Shown here: positions 39,851-50,069 of the stretch, in pieces
Position numbering within the stretch: position 1 is the stretch's first letter
Layout of the letters: each line of letters opens with the position of its first letter
Made by a program: the position numbers and the translations under genes
Notes under the pieces: generated by a model
Told to the model about the DNA's origin: nothing
The model's input: only the letters and a program-made list of their open reading frames with translations
The model's database searches: none
Source: Emiliania huxleyi CCMP1516
Lineage: Eukaryota > Haptophyta > Isochrysidales > Noelaerhabdaceae
Direction of reading: 5' to 3'
DNA length: 64,000 nucleotides
Assembly (NCBI RefSeq): GCF_000372725.1
Contig: NW_005202428.1
Location: 264,653-328,652 of the forward strand

Positions 39851-39879
39851 TAGGACGCTGTCCACCCCCTATCAGAACC

Positions 39880-40773
39880 CTAGGGGTACCCCAAGTTTCT
39901 GAACGCATGCCGAGACGCTCTATATCTCACTCGAACTGTGAAGGGGAGGGCGGAGGGGCAGCGGTGGAAACGCTCCACACCCACACGGCCGGCCACACCT
40001 GCGCCCGTCCCCCCTCGAGCCCCACACGCACACGGCACGGCGGCGGGGCCTATCCCGCGCGAGGAGGGCCCGAAGAGAAGAGCTGGTCGATTCGCTCTGC
40101 GGCAGAGCCGTCTGCCGGCGCAAGCAGCGGCTGCTCGTCCGCCTAACGAGTGAGTAGGGCGGCTCAGGAAAGGCTTGTCGTGAAACGCATGCTGGGCCGC
40201 CCGCCCGCCCGCCCGCCTCTTCGCCCCTTTTCCTACCCCTCCGCCGCCCCCGCCCCCGCCGCCCGCTCGTTGCCTACAGGCAGAGCAGCCGCGACGAGGT
40301 GCAAAGGCTGAGACTGGCGCGACCCTTCCCCCCCCGCCCCGCCCGCAGGTTGCCTCGCCCTCCTCCTCCTCCTCCTCCCTCGCCCCCGCCTCCCCCTCCT
40401 CCGCCGCCTCTCCCGCCTCCCCCGCCGCCTCCCCCGCCGCCTCCCCCGCCTCCTCCGCCGCCTCCGCCTGCCCCGCCTCTCTCCACTCATCCCGCCGCCC
40501 GCGCGTCGCCGCGGGCTCCGCCAACACCGGCTGCGTGAGCGCCGGCGCAATCGGCACTTGCTCCCTCTCGGGCGGGGACAGGTCGCGGTCCACACGCGGA
40601 CGCGGCGGCGCTGCCTCCGGCTCTGGCGGAGCCCCGTCCAGCCGACCAACCACAACCTCGCCCGCCTCGGCTGCCTCCGCCGCCACCCCTGCCGCCGCTG
40701 CGGCGTCGAAGCGGCCGCTCAGCGCGGCGGCGGAGGCGCGAGCGATGTCCGCCAGCGGCACCATCACCGGCAC
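39880..40773 (-). CDS. Ala/Glu-rich ORF, doubtful gene
   Basis: Open frame of 297 residues starting just after a TAG that would serve as an acceptor (CGTGGCTAG|GTGCCGG). The first part (PLADIARASAAALSGRFDAA...EAGEVVVGRLDGA) has the look of an Ala-rich soluble protein; the middle is poly-Glu/Ala encoded by a CCGCCT tract at 40350-40480; the end is Arg/Gly-rich. No domain recognised. Upstream, AGCTGTGAACAGGCGCC at 40806 is part of a CTGTGAACAG element and TTAGCCACGAGCAA / CTAGCCACGAGCAA duplicate its flanks, so an upstream exon probably exists. May be exonic or chance. Confidence 0.3.
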   Translation of the reverse strand: MPVMVPLADIARASAAALSGRFDAAAAAGVAAEAAEAGEVVVGRLDGAPPEPEAAPPRPRVDRDLSPPEREQVPIAPALTQPVLAEPAATRGRRDEWREAGQAEAAEEAGEAAGEAAGEAGEAAEEGEAGAREEEEEEGEATCGRGGGGRVAPVSAFAPRRGCSACRQRAGGGGGGGGGVGKGAKRRAGGRAAQHAFHDKPFLSRPTHSLGGRAAAACAGRRLCRRANRPALLFGPSSRGIGPAAVPCACGARGGTGAGVAGRVGVERFHRCPSALPFTVRVRYRASRHAFRNLGYP

Positions 40774-41261
40774 CTAGCCACGAGCAAGGTAATCACACCA
40801 CCAGCTGTGAACAGGCGCCACCGCCGGCAGTTAGCCACGAGCAACCCCCACCCGCAAACCCGCACCCTCGAGGCCCACCCTCCCCTACCCCCCCGGTACC
40901 CGAACCCACCCTCGAGGACCACTCCCCGCGCTGCCTGCCAGCGGCCACCGCCGCACACACCCGGCAGGGCACGTCTAGTACAGTCGAGTACAGTCTAGTA
41001 CAGTCTAGTGCAGACACGAGGCACTACTAGCAGAGCCGCACGCACCCCGCAGGGCACGTCTCGCATCTCGACGCCAACAGCCCCGTCGGCGTCGGCGGCG
41101 TCGCCCGTCAGCGGCGAGCGGGAGTACCGTCGGTGGTTTCGTCGGAGCATCCACTGCCTGCGAGAGTAGCCGAGAGTAGCCGAGAGTAGTCGAGACTAGT
41201 CGAGACTTAGCCGAGATGGGCCCGTCAGCCGTGGCTTCGTCGGCGCCGTGACACACACAGG

Positions 41262-42123
41262 TCAGAGTGTGAGAGTCGTGCAGTGCGCCGTGCATCGCAT
41301 GAATACACGAAGACGGTGCACACAGCCGAGGAATGCCGAGTCAGCGACATTTGTGCAGCCGAATGCAGCCGAGGGCGCGTCCCCGCGCGCGTGCCAGCTG
41401 GAAGACGGCCGGTGTGAAAGACAGCACGAGCCCGCACTAGCCCGCATTGTCGCTTCTAGAGGCCTCTGCCGGAGAGCGCCGCCGCAGAGCAGCGCCGCCA
41501 GCGCCACGAGTCCGAGGAGGGACGGGGAGGGGATCGTCTCGGCGTCGAGGCAGTCGACGCGCCTGTACACGTCGCCTGCGAGCAGGCCGCAGGCGGAGGT
41601 CTGCAGGCCGGGAGCTGCAGACGCTCTCTCTGGCCGCAGGCCGGGGTCTGCACACGCTCTCTCCGCCGCTGCTCTCGCCCGCAGCTCTGCCGAAGCAGCG
41701 CGGGAGGAGCCGAGGCGCCCCGCGGTGAGCACAGAGAGGCGGGAGGCGTCTCGGAGGAGTCCGGGCGCACCGAGCTGCTCGCCGCCTCCAAAGAATGCTG
41801 CCTGGAGCGGGCAGTTGTTCGCCCGGTTGTCCGTTCCGCAGGAGCCGTCGCCCTCGCAGAGCTCGCCTCTCTCAGTCCGACGCGAGCAGCCGCGACTGTA
41901 GGACCGGCGGGCAGAAGCGGGGTGTCAGGCTGTGTGATCTCTGGTGTGGCGGCGGGCGGTGCGCGCGGATCGGCGCGCGGGCATCAAGGAGGGCTGGGAG
42001 CGAGCCGTGGCAGCAGCTCGAGCTGTGCCGGCGACGGACAGAGCTCGGGGTCGATGAGCTCGAGGCACGTGCGGCACGAGTAGCCGTTCGCGCAGGCGGC
42101 GCAGGGCAGCAGCCGAGTGTCAC
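41262..42123 (-). CDS. Cys-rich secreted or membrane protein, approximate model
   Basis: Pieces of coding-type sequence on the minus strand in different frames: CAACANGYSCRTCLELIDPE (about 42095-42035), GELCEGDGSCGTDNRANNC (about 41860-41800) and GDVYRRVDCLDAETIPSP followed by the hydrophobic SLLGLVALAALLCGG (41590-41475). The combination of 'C..C..g..C.tC' with 'CgTdn..nNC' and 'DVYRRV' next to a C-terminal membrane helix recurs in extracellular proteins of algae and oomycetes. Exon borders are not resolved; the interval contains two imperfect GCCGCAGGCCGG...CTGCAGACGCTCTCTC repeats, perhaps intronic. Low confidence in structure, moderate that something is coded here. Confidence 0.35.
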
Positions 42124-42358
42124 GCCACATATTAGGGTCGTATGGAGGGCGTCTTGGTGGGCGCGGGCGGCTCGGCCTCCCTGGCGCCGGCTGTATTTAT
42201 TGGCACTGGCCTTCTTTTATTCTTTTATTTTGAGCTAGCCTTCGATGTTCGGACAGGTATTTTTCTTCCCCTGTGCTATAGCGCCGGCTCACACATCCGC
42301 CTGCCGACCACAGACTCTTGTTACCAAACCTCAGGCCGTCTGCCTTCGATTCGCGAGC

Positions 42359-43771
42359 ATGGCAGCGAGCGTATCACTGCCGATGCGTGAGCCGTGCTAC
42401 GTCGCGGTCGGCGTCATGACCGTGCCTCACTACCGGAATCGGCGCGACGCCGCGAGGCAGACGTGGATGACGGGCAGCAACGTCGGCTCGACGGTGGTCG
42501 TCCGGTTCCTCATCCGCGCTGGCGGCTTGCATCCGGACGTGCTTGCCGAAGCGAAGCGGGAGCAGGACGAGCACGGTGACATGACGTTCCTCCCAGTGGC
42601 ATCGGAGCACGGCAGCCCGCCGCAGCGTGGGCGCGTGCTCACGCTGCACGCCTGGACGAGGCGTGCGACCGCGGTCTGCCCGACGGCGCGGTGGGTGAGC
42701 AAGGCGGACGACGACGTGTACATCGTCACCGTGGACTGGGAGGCGCAGCTGCGGATGATCGCCGCGGGACGCGAGGGACGCGCCATGCTGCACGGCAAGG
42801 TTGTGTGGCACAACTGGAACGTTAAACACTTTGTGCCGCACTCGTTTGACTACAGCTACAACCCGGACAACTGGAGGCGCGTCATCGACTACCTCGGCGG
42901 CGACGAGAGCAGGGCGCGCTTCCCGGACGAGCGCCGCCGCTTTGAGCTCTGCAGGACGCACGGGGCCCGCCAGTGCGAGTGGTGCCCTGCCGAGGCAGAG
43001 TGCACCGGCCCGTTCTAATCAGTTAATTACTGAATGAATCAATGAACTCATTAGGTGCCCTGCCGAGGCAGAGTGCACCGGCCCGTTCTAACCAGTTAAT
43101 TACTGAATTAATCAATGAACTCATTAGGTGCCCTGCCGAGGCAGAGTGCACCGGCCCGTTCCCCTTCCCCACGGGCTGGCTGATCACCATGTCGGCGCCG
43201 CTCGCGCGCGCCCTCGCCGGCTCGCCGGCGGTGGCCGCGGAGGTGGCCCGCGCGGAGCGGCTGACCCGCTCGTGGGGAGGGCCTCTCGTAGAGGACGTGT
43301 GGCTGGGCTCGGTGTGAACGGCGTCTCTTCACACCTGCTGCTGTGAATAGGCCTCTCCTGGAGGACGTGTGGCTGGGCTCGGTGGTGCACCGGGCGCTGG
43401 CAGACTGGCCGGTGCTGTGGGTGCAGATGGACTTTGCCCACCAGTTCAACGGCGACTGGCCGGCCGTGTGCCGCGCCGAGAAGCGGCCGCGCAGCTGCGG
43501 CTACGAGTTCAACACCACCGTCGTCTACCACAACAAGCGGACCCGCAAGGTGCACGCGCACGTCGCCGGGGAGGCGGGCGCGCACGTGCCGCCGCAGCCC
43601 GCGCTCAAGTGCGCCGCGTCCGCGGAGTGGCGGTACCTCAACCACCACATGGCCAACTTTGCGGAGTACGTGCGCCGGGAGAGACGGCCGAGCGGCAGCG
43701 GGCTCTGCGTGCTGTACGAGCCGCGCTTCCTCGTGCCGCCCAAGCACAACCGCCTCTTCCACCACCCGTAG
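42359..43771 (+). CDS. GT31 beta-1,3-glycosyltransferase (galactosyltransferase family)
   Basis: Exons 42359-42981, 43128-43280 and 43351-43771; 398 residues. Family motifs in order: RNRRDAARQTWM, RWVSKADDDVYIVTVDW with the DxD-type metal site, and EDVWLGSVVHRAL, the conserved 'EDVyvG' of GT31 galactosyl/N-acetylglucosaminyltransferases. GT31 enzymes are Golgi type II membrane proteins; no membrane anchor follows ATG 42359, but an upstream frame from ATG 42142 encodes APAVFIGTGLLLFFYFELAF and ends at a GT donor near 42255, so a 5' exon with the anchor is likely. The first intron is a 2 x 73 bp tandem (GT), the second 70 bp (GC) with the CTGTGAACAG element. Confidence 0.85.
42982..43127 (+). 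repeat. Two-unit 73 bp intron array
   Basis: Two tandem 73 bp units, each being a 34 bp copy of the following exon start (GTGCCCTGCCGAGGCAGAGT...) plus a 39 bp AT-rich filler (AGTTAATTACTGAAT...CTCATTAG). Together they form one 146 bp GT-AG intron. The two units differ at only two or three bases. Confidence 0.88.
43281..43350 (+). mobile_element. CTGTGAACAG introner, 70 bp, GC-AG
   Basis: The intron opens with GCCTCTCGTAGAGGACGTGT GGCTGGGCTCGGTG, repeated with two mismatches as the exon at 43351-43384. The filler is TGAACGGCGTCTC, TTCACACC, TGCTG, CTGTGAATAG. Confidence 0.9.
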
Positions 43772-44174
43772 GCTTTAGCACCTCCGCAACGCACGCAAAG
43801 AGGGGCTCGGTGAGTGTGGGAAAATAAACCCAGACACCAGCTGCCGTGATAGTTTGCGGGGGGGGGGGGGGGGGGGGAGGGTTGTTGCCATGGCCCATGC
43901 GGTGTTGGGTGGGTGGCCTGGTGGCTGGCCGGGTTGCCGCGCTATAGCCTACGGCTCTATAGCCTAACGCGCTTAGGCACAAAACCTACCTCTTTATTTT
44001 TAGGTAAGGTAAGGTAAGGTAAATCTTTATTTTTAGAGCTAGAGGGCTGCCGGCGGGTGTGAGTAATTCTCTCTCAGCCCCCATCCCCGGAACGCGATGT
44101 GTTGTCAGTGAAGTTCCTTGTGGAACACGTGGACACACCGCGCACGTCCCCCGCGCCGATCGACAGATCTTGTC
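43772..44174. other. Intergenic
   Basis: AATAAA at 43821 is a candidate poly(A) signal for the GT31 gene. A run of about 20 G follows (43858-43877). A remnant of the TTACC family tail (GGTAAGGTAAGGTAAGG) is at 44003-44021. No gene. Confidence 0.45.
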
Positions 44175-44945
44175 ATGACGATATCGAAACCCACGAGTCT
44201 GAAGGTCGAGACGCCGCAGTCGACGCGCCACACCGAAAAGCTCTTATGGTCTCCCTGTGGCGATGGTGCGTGCAAGGCGGGCACCCCTGGCAAGGGCGGT
44301 GCCACCCTGATGGCAATGGCCTTCTTCTACCGGCTGCGCAGGCGGAGCATGCAGCGGCTGCAGGAGGGGGATAACCGCAGCCGCGCGTGGCGGGACATGC
44401 AATGGTCGGGGCGGCAGTACAAGGCCAATCGACACGGCGTGTGTGGCCTCTTCGTTGGCGAGTGGGGCGAGCGTAACCTCCATCTTCGGTCTGATGGCAT
44501 CGTCTACGAGCACACGAGTGATGACCCGAAGCCCAAGGAGATTGCGTTCTCAGAGATCGCGTTTGTGAGGGCTGTCCGGGGGTTGCGATCACATCGGTGG
44601 CTGATCAAGGTGCAGCACGGCCCCGACTACCTTTTTTCCGCCGCCTCACCCAAGGCGCGCAATGCCTGGGTTTGGTGCGTGCGCAACAACGTCGAGGCTG
44701 AGCGGCGCAGGGTCGCGCTCATAGCGGCACAGGAGTCGGTGGCGTGGAGGCGCGTGCACTCCTTTGGGTACGGCCCACAGCTCCTCGACTCCAGCCTCGC
44801 CGCACCCGTCAAGTGCCGCCCGATCACGGCCTTACCCAAGCTGGCAGAGGGCCTGGCTGAGGGGTGTCATAGGTGTGGAGCGTGTGAAGGGTGGGAGCGG
44901 CCTGCCTCTCGCTGTCGGGCGCAGTCGCATTCTTGTGGTGAGTGA
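44175..44945 (+). CDS. PH-domain-like protein
   Basis: Single exon, 256 residues from ATG 44175. Residues about 85-165 form a PH-like domain: GLFVGEWGERNLHLRSDGIV, YEHTSDDPKPKEIAFSEIAF, RSHRWLIKVQHGPDYLFSAA and the C-terminal helix SPKARNAWVWCVRNN with the single conserved Trp. PH domains bind phosphoinositides or protein partners at membranes. The flanks are basic and unrecognised; no other domain is visible. Confidence 0.65.
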   Translation: MTISKPTSLKVETPQSTRHTEKLLWSPCGDGACKAGTPGKGGATLMAMAFFYRLRRRSMQRLQEGDNRSRAWRDMQWSGRQYKANRHGVCGLFVGEWGERNLHLRSDGIVYEHTSDDPKPKEIAFSEIAFVRAVRGLRSHRWLIKVQHGPDYLFSAASPKARNAWVWCVRNNVEAERRRVALIAAQESVAWRRVHSFGYGPQLLDSSLAAPVKCRPITALPKLAEGLAEGCHRCGACEGWERPASRCRAQSHSCGE

Positions 44946-45669
44946 GCTGCTAGGGCCGCCCGCTGCCCCCGCACGCGAATTGTACACTCGTTTTTGCCAT
45001 GTCCCAGTGCGCCCACGCGACACGGAGAGAGAGGTGCTGGGCTGGTTCACGTATCACGATGCGGGCGCTTTTTTACACGAAATTCAAGCTTGAGAGGGCA
45101 CAGGTGACAAGGCTCACAACCCGGGGCTGCTCCGCGCCATGTGCATGGCGTTCGAGTGAACGCCGTGCAGGCAGCCCGTGCCTTTTGGTGTACCCCGTTT
45201 GTGCCGCGTCCTGTGCCCCCGAGTTCATTTTATAGCAAATGTCGTGCGAGGCGTGAACCGCGCCATTCGCTCTCACCTGGCAACCCTGTCTGCACGTCTC
45301 GCGCGCGCGTGAACAGGGCTCCAGGCCCCAAATGACGTGTGAGTGTTAGATTTGTTTGGTATTGCTAAAAATCCTCCTTTTATAGAGAAGACGTCTGCAA
45401 CAAAACGCGAAAAAAAGGGTACTATTAACAACGAAGGCGCTCTCAAAAAAAAAGGCAAAAAACGCTCGCTATCAGAAGTCGTCCTTGAGCGCCTCACACA
45501 GACTCGGTCGCATTGCAACCACCGTGGCGCCTGCTCGAAAACCGGGCCTACCACCGCTCTCTCTGCCTACCACCGCTCGAAACCCACCCTCTCTCTGCCT
45601 ACCACAGCTGTGATCACTCGTCAATACTGACCCGCTCGTCAAATACACACCGCGCTCTCGTCTCTCGCC
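44946..45669. other. Intergenic
   Basis: No convincing gene. A-rich patches at 45405-45460. Three CTCTCTGCCTACCAC repeats at 45555-45605. Confidence 0.4.
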
Positions 45670-45978
45670 ATGTTCCGTCGGTCGAGCCAGCTCTCGCGCT
45701 TCGCCCGTCCGGCCTCACGGCAACTGCTGTCACAGCCAGTCCCACCGTCGCCGTGGCAGCACACTGGGCAGACCACTGACCGTCATACCTGGCTACTACC
45801 CAACTTCTTCCTCTGCCTCATGTGCGGCGTCCACGCGTACCGCCATTACTCCCGTGGCAAGACGGTGCCGGCAGCGGCCGTTCACCACCTTCTGCGAGTT
45901 TGCGTGATGGAGCTCCATGAGCGGCACCATCACGGGCACTCGCGCTGGCACAACATCCAAGCGAGTCTGTTGCAGTGA
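45670..45978 (+). CDS. Small mitochondrial-type membrane protein
   Basis: 102 residues from ATG 45670. The N-terminus MFRRSSQLSRFARPASRQLL is rich in Arg and Ser without acids, as in mitochondrial presequences, and WLLPNFFLCLMCGVHAYRHY is a short hydrophobic segment. The C-terminus is His-rich (ELHERHHHGHSRWHN). No family recognised. The compact layout fits small respiratory-complex subunits, which is inference only. Confidence 0.5.
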   Translation: MFRRSSQLSRFARPASRQLLSQPVPPSPWQHTGQTTDRHTWLLPNFFLCLMCGVHAYRHYSRGKTVPAAAVHHLLRVCVMELHERHHHGHSRWHNIQASLLQ

Positions 45979-46509
45979 GCATGAAGGTAGAAAGGCGGGT
46001 GAGCATGAGTGATGAGACCGGCCGTCTCGAGTGTGTCTGGACAGGAACTGTGTCATTGCGTGCTCTCTCGTGTCACGGGATTCAAGCAAAAAAGATAACT
46101 GACTCGATGTCTTGTGTCTCCTTTTACCAGGGTGACGGGGTCCCGGGAACCAACTTGAGCAACTAACTACGAGACCCAGCGCTGTGCGGTCACCGGGGTG
46201 GCGGTCAAGCTCGCGACGGGGTAAATCTGGTGCGTCTAGTATCACTGGTGGGCTGGGTGTGCAGCAGCAGCGCTCAAAAAGAGGCAAAAAGCTCGACAAC
46301 TGTTTTGAGTGTCAGCTTTCTCGACGCACCGTCCTCGACCCCGCCGAAAAGCTGGCTGGTGGTCGCGCGCGGCGCGTCGGCGCGGCTCCTCAAACTGGTC
46401 GGGCACCTCGGCTGGGTCCATCAGCACGAGGCCAGCCCCGTCGGGCAGCCCCGCGAGCGCATGAAGCCCCTCCGAGAGGCGCTGACATATTCGAACGCAA
46501 GTCATCTAT
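45979..46509. other. Intergenic
   Basis: Frames are open on both strands from 46230 to 46509 but neither shows a domain. No further feature. Confidence 0.35.
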
Positions 46510-48744
46510 CTAGACCGGACGCGGAACCATCCACATCATCACTGGCTCGCGGCAGTAAGGGCACTCTTGCATCAGCTCAGAGCATGGCCCGCAAGCACAC
46601 AAGTGCCCGCACGGAACCGCAGCATGCGACTTGGCTCTCGCGAAACACACGATACACGTGGTCTCTCCCCCCATCGTGGACTCGGGGGCAGCCGGCCGCC
46701 CCGTGTCGAGGCCGGCGTCGGCTAGTGAGACGGCAGCAAACGGCTCGGTGACTGGCAGATGCTGCTCCGCCGCCTCTCCCGCCTCTGGCTCGATCAAGCG
46801 CTCGATGGCGCCGACCCGCTCCTCGAGGCTGCCCTCGGTCGCCGCGCCGAGGCTCGCCTCCAGCCGCTCGACACGCAGCGGCAAGTCCCCGCCTCCGCCG
46901 GTCGACTCGCTGCTCACCGCCTCCTCGCACCGCGACACCCGACGCGCCAGCGCCTCCTCCGCATCCACCTCTGACCGGCGCAGCGCCTCTGCCAGCTCTG
47001 CATTCTTGCGCAGCGCCGCCTGCTCTGCCGCATCCGCTCGCTCTGCTGCCTCGCGCTCCGCCCGCCTCGCCGCCTCCTGCTCAGCAGCCAGCCGCGCCGC
47101 CCTCTCCTCCTGTGCGCGAACCTCTGCCGCAGCCTTCGCCCTCCGCTCCTCCTCGAGCGCGAAAGCAGACGGCGCCTTCTTGGCCTTATTGTTCTTCGCC
47201 TTGGCCTCCTTCTTGGCCGCCGTTGCCTCCGCCGCCTTTGCGCGCCGCCTCGCCTTCTCCTCCTCAGCCCTCCTGTCCGCAGCCTCCTTCTCGCGCCGCG
47301 CCGCCTCTGCCTGAGCGGCTTTGCGCGCCGCCGCGGCCGCCCGCTGCTCCTCTCGCTGCGCCTCCTCCGCCGCAAGCCTCTCCGCCTCCCTTGCCCGCAG
47401 CGTCTCCTCCGCTGCCGCGCGCTCAGCGGCCAGCTTCGCCGCCGCCTCCGCCGCAATGGCTCGCCTCTGCTCCTCCAGCGCCGCCGCGTCCGCAGCCCGG
47501 CGCGCCTCGTCCGCCGCTCTCTCCGCTTCGCGCTGCCGTGCCGCCTGCTCGCGCTCTCGCGCCGCCGCCGCCGCCTCCCGCTCGCGCTGCTCGCGCCGCC
47601 CCTTGGCCTCTAGCGCCTTCTCGACCGCCTTCTCGGCCGCCTCCGCCGCCCTCAGCGCCGCTGCGTGCTCTGTGAGAGCGCGCACGCACCCGGTGTGGTC
47701 CGTTTCAGGAGCACTGGCGGCGTCGGCAGTAGCTAGCACCTCGGCCGCCTCCTCCTTGGCGAGCTGCAGCGCGGACCTGCCGTCTGCAGAGCGAGCCTTT
47801 GTATCCGCGCCAGCCCGAAGCAAGCGCCGTACGACGGCGGGGTGGCCGCTATAGGCGGCGAGCATCAGCGCGGTGCCACCGTCGCTCCTCTGCAGGTTGA
47901 TCTCAGCGCCGTGCCGTATCAGCAAGTCGACCACCCGCTCGTGGCCGTGGCTGGCGGCGAGCATCAGCGCGGTGGCGCCGTTGCTGCCCTGCAGGTTGAT
48001 CTCAGCGCCGTGCCGAATCAGCAGCTCGACCACCCGCTCGCGGCCTTCCTGGGCGGCGGCCACCAGCGCGGTGTCGCCTTTGCTGTCCTGCAGGTTGATC
48101 TCAGCGCCGTGCCCCAGCATCAACTCGACCACCCGCTCGTGGCCTTGGAGGGCGGCAGCCATCAGCGCGGTCCAGCCGTTGCTCCTCTGCAGGTTGACCT
48201 TCGCCCCGTGCCGTATCAGCAAGTCGACCACCCGCTCGCGGCCGCTGTGGGCGGCGAGCATCAGGGCGGTCCAGCCGTCGCTGTTCTGCGGATTGATCTC
48301 AGCACCGTGCCGTATCAGCAGGTCGACCACCCGCTCGTGGCCGTTGTCAGCGGCGCGCATCAGCGCGGTGGCGCCGATGCTGTCCTGCAGGTTGACCTCA
48401 GCGCCGCGCTGCAGCAGCAGCTCAACCACCCGCTCGTGATTTTGGAGGGCGGCGCACATCAGCGCGGTGCCACCGTCGCTGCTCTGCAGATTGATCTCAG
48501 CGCCGTGCTGCAGCAGCAACTCGACCACCCGCTTGTGGCCGTGGAGGGCGGCGCGCATCAGCAGCGTGAGGCCGCTCGACTTGCCTCTCTCGTACGTCGC
48601 GTCGGCCCGCCCGCCGCCCTCGAGCCACGCCAGCACCGCCTCCTCTTCGCCACGCTCCGCCGCCAGCACGGCCGCGTCGGAGCAGCTCAGGGATCCTGCG
48701 CCGCTGCCAAGCTCCATGCCCCAAACATGTGGAACACTCACCAT
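46510..48744 (-). CDS. Ankyrin-repeat RING E3 ligase
   Basis: Single exon, 744 residues from the ATG at 48744 (48717 is an alternative start). About nine ankyrin repeats with the consensus GTALMxAAxxGHERVVELLLxHGAEINLQ; a ~280-residue Ala/Glu/Arg coiled coil (EAEARREKEAADRRAEEEKA-type sequence); and a C-terminal C3HC4 RING finger: CIVCFARAKSHAAVPCGHLC, ACGPC and CPYCREP. The RING is of the IAP/MULAN-like subtype with the C-terminal end only nine residues beyond it. The protein probably ubiquitinates a partner bound by the ankyrin repeats. The repeats are nearly identical at DNA level, a sign of recent expansion. Confidence 0.88.
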   Translation of the reverse strand: MVSVPHVWGMELGSGAGSLSCSDAAVLAAERGEEEAVLAWLEGGGRADATYERGKSSGLTLLMRAALHGHKRVVELLLQHGAEINLQSSDGGTALMCAALQNHERVVELLLQRGAEVNLQDSIGATALMRAADNGHERVVDLLIRHGAEINPQNSDGWTALMLAAHSGRERVVDLLIRHGAKVNLQRSNGWTALMAAALQGHERVVELMLGHGAEINLQDSKGDTALVAAAQEGRERVVELLIRHGAEINLQGSNGATALMLAASHGHERVVDLLIRHGAEINLQRSDGGTALMLAAYSGHPAVVRRLLRAGADTKARSADGRSALQLAKEEAAEVLATADAASAPETDHTGCVRALTEHAAALRAAEAAEKAVEKALEAKGRREQREREAAAAAREREQAARQREAERAADEARRAADAAALEEQRRAIAAEAAAKLAAERAAAEETLRAREAERLAAEEAQREEQRAAAAARKAAQAEAARREKEAADRRAEEEKARRRAKAAEATAAKKEAKAKNNKAKKAPSAFALEEERRAKAAAEVRAQEERAARLAAEQEAARRAEREAAERADAAEQAALRKNAELAEALRRSEVDAEEALARRVSRCEEAVSSESTGGGGDLPLRVERLEASLGAATEGSLEERVGAIERLIEPEAGEAAEQHLPVTEPFAAVSLADAGLDTGRPAAPESTMGGETTCIVCFARAKSHAAVPCGHLCACGPCSELMQECPYCREPVMMWMVPRPV

Positions 48745-49082
48745 GTTTCCGCGCCCCCCCCCGCAAGGCCGCGCGATACACATGTTTGGGTTCCGGCTCT
48801 TTGGGGGTAGAGTAGCACGAACGTCGAGCCTCGTAGGCAGCCGGGGTCTCGAATCAGGGTCGTACAAAAGGTATAAGGTGCAACAAGCGCGCGTGCACCC
48901 CCCCCCCTCGAAGGGCGGAATTTTCTTTTTTAAAAATATCCCCCTCCGCACTTGCTGCCAGCAGCACAACCCCGAAGGCAGGACGCGCATCCTCAGTTGC
49001 CTCTCTGGTGACGGGTGTCGCGACAAGGCGGAGTAAGAGAAGAAGCTCAAAACCCCGTGCATCCAGATCACCCGATATTGAC

Positions 49083-49796
49083 ATGTATGTGTTCGCTATC
49101 GCTCTCGCCGTCTCAGGCTCGTCTCGACCGACGATTCGATCGCTTCGCACATTGCGAGGTTGGCACTGGGAAGACATCGCGACTCATCTCTCCGGCATCC
49201 GAGCGCTCCAACGCGCCAACCATCCGTCGCGGCCAACGGTGCTAGAGGGAGAGGGCTTCGTGACGCTCGAGCATTCCTTGGATATGCTGAAGGAGCTCAC
49301 GATGCTCGCTCCTCAGTTTGTCGCCCTCTCTCCGCTAGACGGGTCGGTGATAGGGTACACTCTCACGATTGATCCCCGGGCCCTCCGTGCTGGCCTAGCC
49401 AGCGAGGGTCTCCACGCCTGCTACGAGCCCTTCTTCTCTATGATTGAGAGGCTGGAGTGGGAGGGCGCCGCGCTGGATGACTCGCGCTGGGTCATGGGTG
49501 GACAGTGCTGCGTGGCGGCCGGCTGGCGGCGGCAAGGCCTAATGCGCCGCCTCTACGACGCGCAGGCTCAGGCTCTCGCCTTGGAAGATGAGCGTCTGCT
49601 GCTTTCTGGGACCCCGCTCACGTCGGCGTCTGCCGTGGTCACGGCGATTGACACGGCCAATGTGCCTTCGGCGCGAGCACACGAGAGAGCTGGTTTTGTG
49701 GAGATTGGCCGCTACAGCTACGCGGAGCGGCCCTCCCTGTCGAGTGGCGGTGGAGACGTAGATGGGTGGTCGATTGTGCTCCGCCCCACGGGCTGA
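49083..49796 (+). CDS. GNAT-family N-acetyltransferase
   Basis: Single exon, 237 residues from ATG 49083; the frame also stays open upstream to 49008. The acetyl-CoA-binding motif A is VMGGQCCVAAGWRRQGLMRR with the R-x-x-G-x-x/A signature, preceded by VIGYTLTI (motif D strand) and followed by AIDTANVPSARAHERAGFVE, the typical motif B. N-terminal MYVFAIALAVSGS is mildly hydrophobic. Substrate unknown. Confidence 0.8.
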   Translation: MYVFAIALAVSGSSRPTIRSLRTLRGWHWEDIATHLSGIRALQRANHPSRPTVLEGEGFVTLEHSLDMLKELTMLAPQFVALSPLDGSVIGYTLTIDPRALRAGLASEGLHACYEPFFSMIERLEWEGAALDDSRWVMGGQCCVAAGWRRQGLMRRLYDAQAQALALEDERLLLSGTPLTSASAVVTAIDTANVPSARAHERAGFVEIGRYSYAERPSLSSGGGDVDGWSIVLRPTG

Positions 49797-50069
49797 GAGC
49801 TCAGTGGCTGCTGGCCCTCTGCAGGCTAGACGGCCTGCAACGGAAGTGAGAATGAAGAACGCTTGGTGTGTGTCGTGATGATTTTCTACGGGGGGGGGGG
49901 GGGGGGGTGCGTCTAGACAGCAGAACTAAGAGAACTTGAGAACTTGAAGTTTGAACTTGTAGTTTTGTCTTGACAGCTGTCTAGACAGCTGTCTAGACAG
50001 CTGTCTAGACAGGCCCTCTTCACAGAAGGGTTCCCCCAAAAGTGCCCGCGAAGAGTCATAGCAGCAACG
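49797..50069. repeat. Spacer with GACAGCTGTCTA tandem repeats
   Basis: A run of G at 49890-49906 and four copies of the self-complementary 12-mer GACAGCTGTCTA at 49971-50010. A related 12-mer array, GTCCAGACAGC, occurs at 50885-50965. Confidence 0.7.

Larger units (their letters stand above)
35219..39879. repeat. Gene-poor block of nested dispersed repeats
   Basis: Lower GC than the rest and no gene with recognisable protein features. Internal repeats: 36238-36440 recurs at 38550-38720 (shared words CACCCCGTTTTTGCCCATTT, CCCCAAACCTTGCTCAGCTG, GGGGGAAGGCCAGCCCTGGG), with a short inverted part at 38480-38549; 36385-36440 recurs at 39460-39520 (AGCGTCACAGCTCGGTGATC). Three hairpin elements are listed separately. 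The end at 39690-39850 matches 907-1035 in inverted orientation. It reads as several elements inserted into one another, class unknown. Confidence 0.65.

Noticed and set aside
46242-46505. Small gene at the 3' side of the ankyrin-RING gene
   Set aside because: Both strands are open over the same interval and neither product shows a domain, signal or composition typical of its neighbours.
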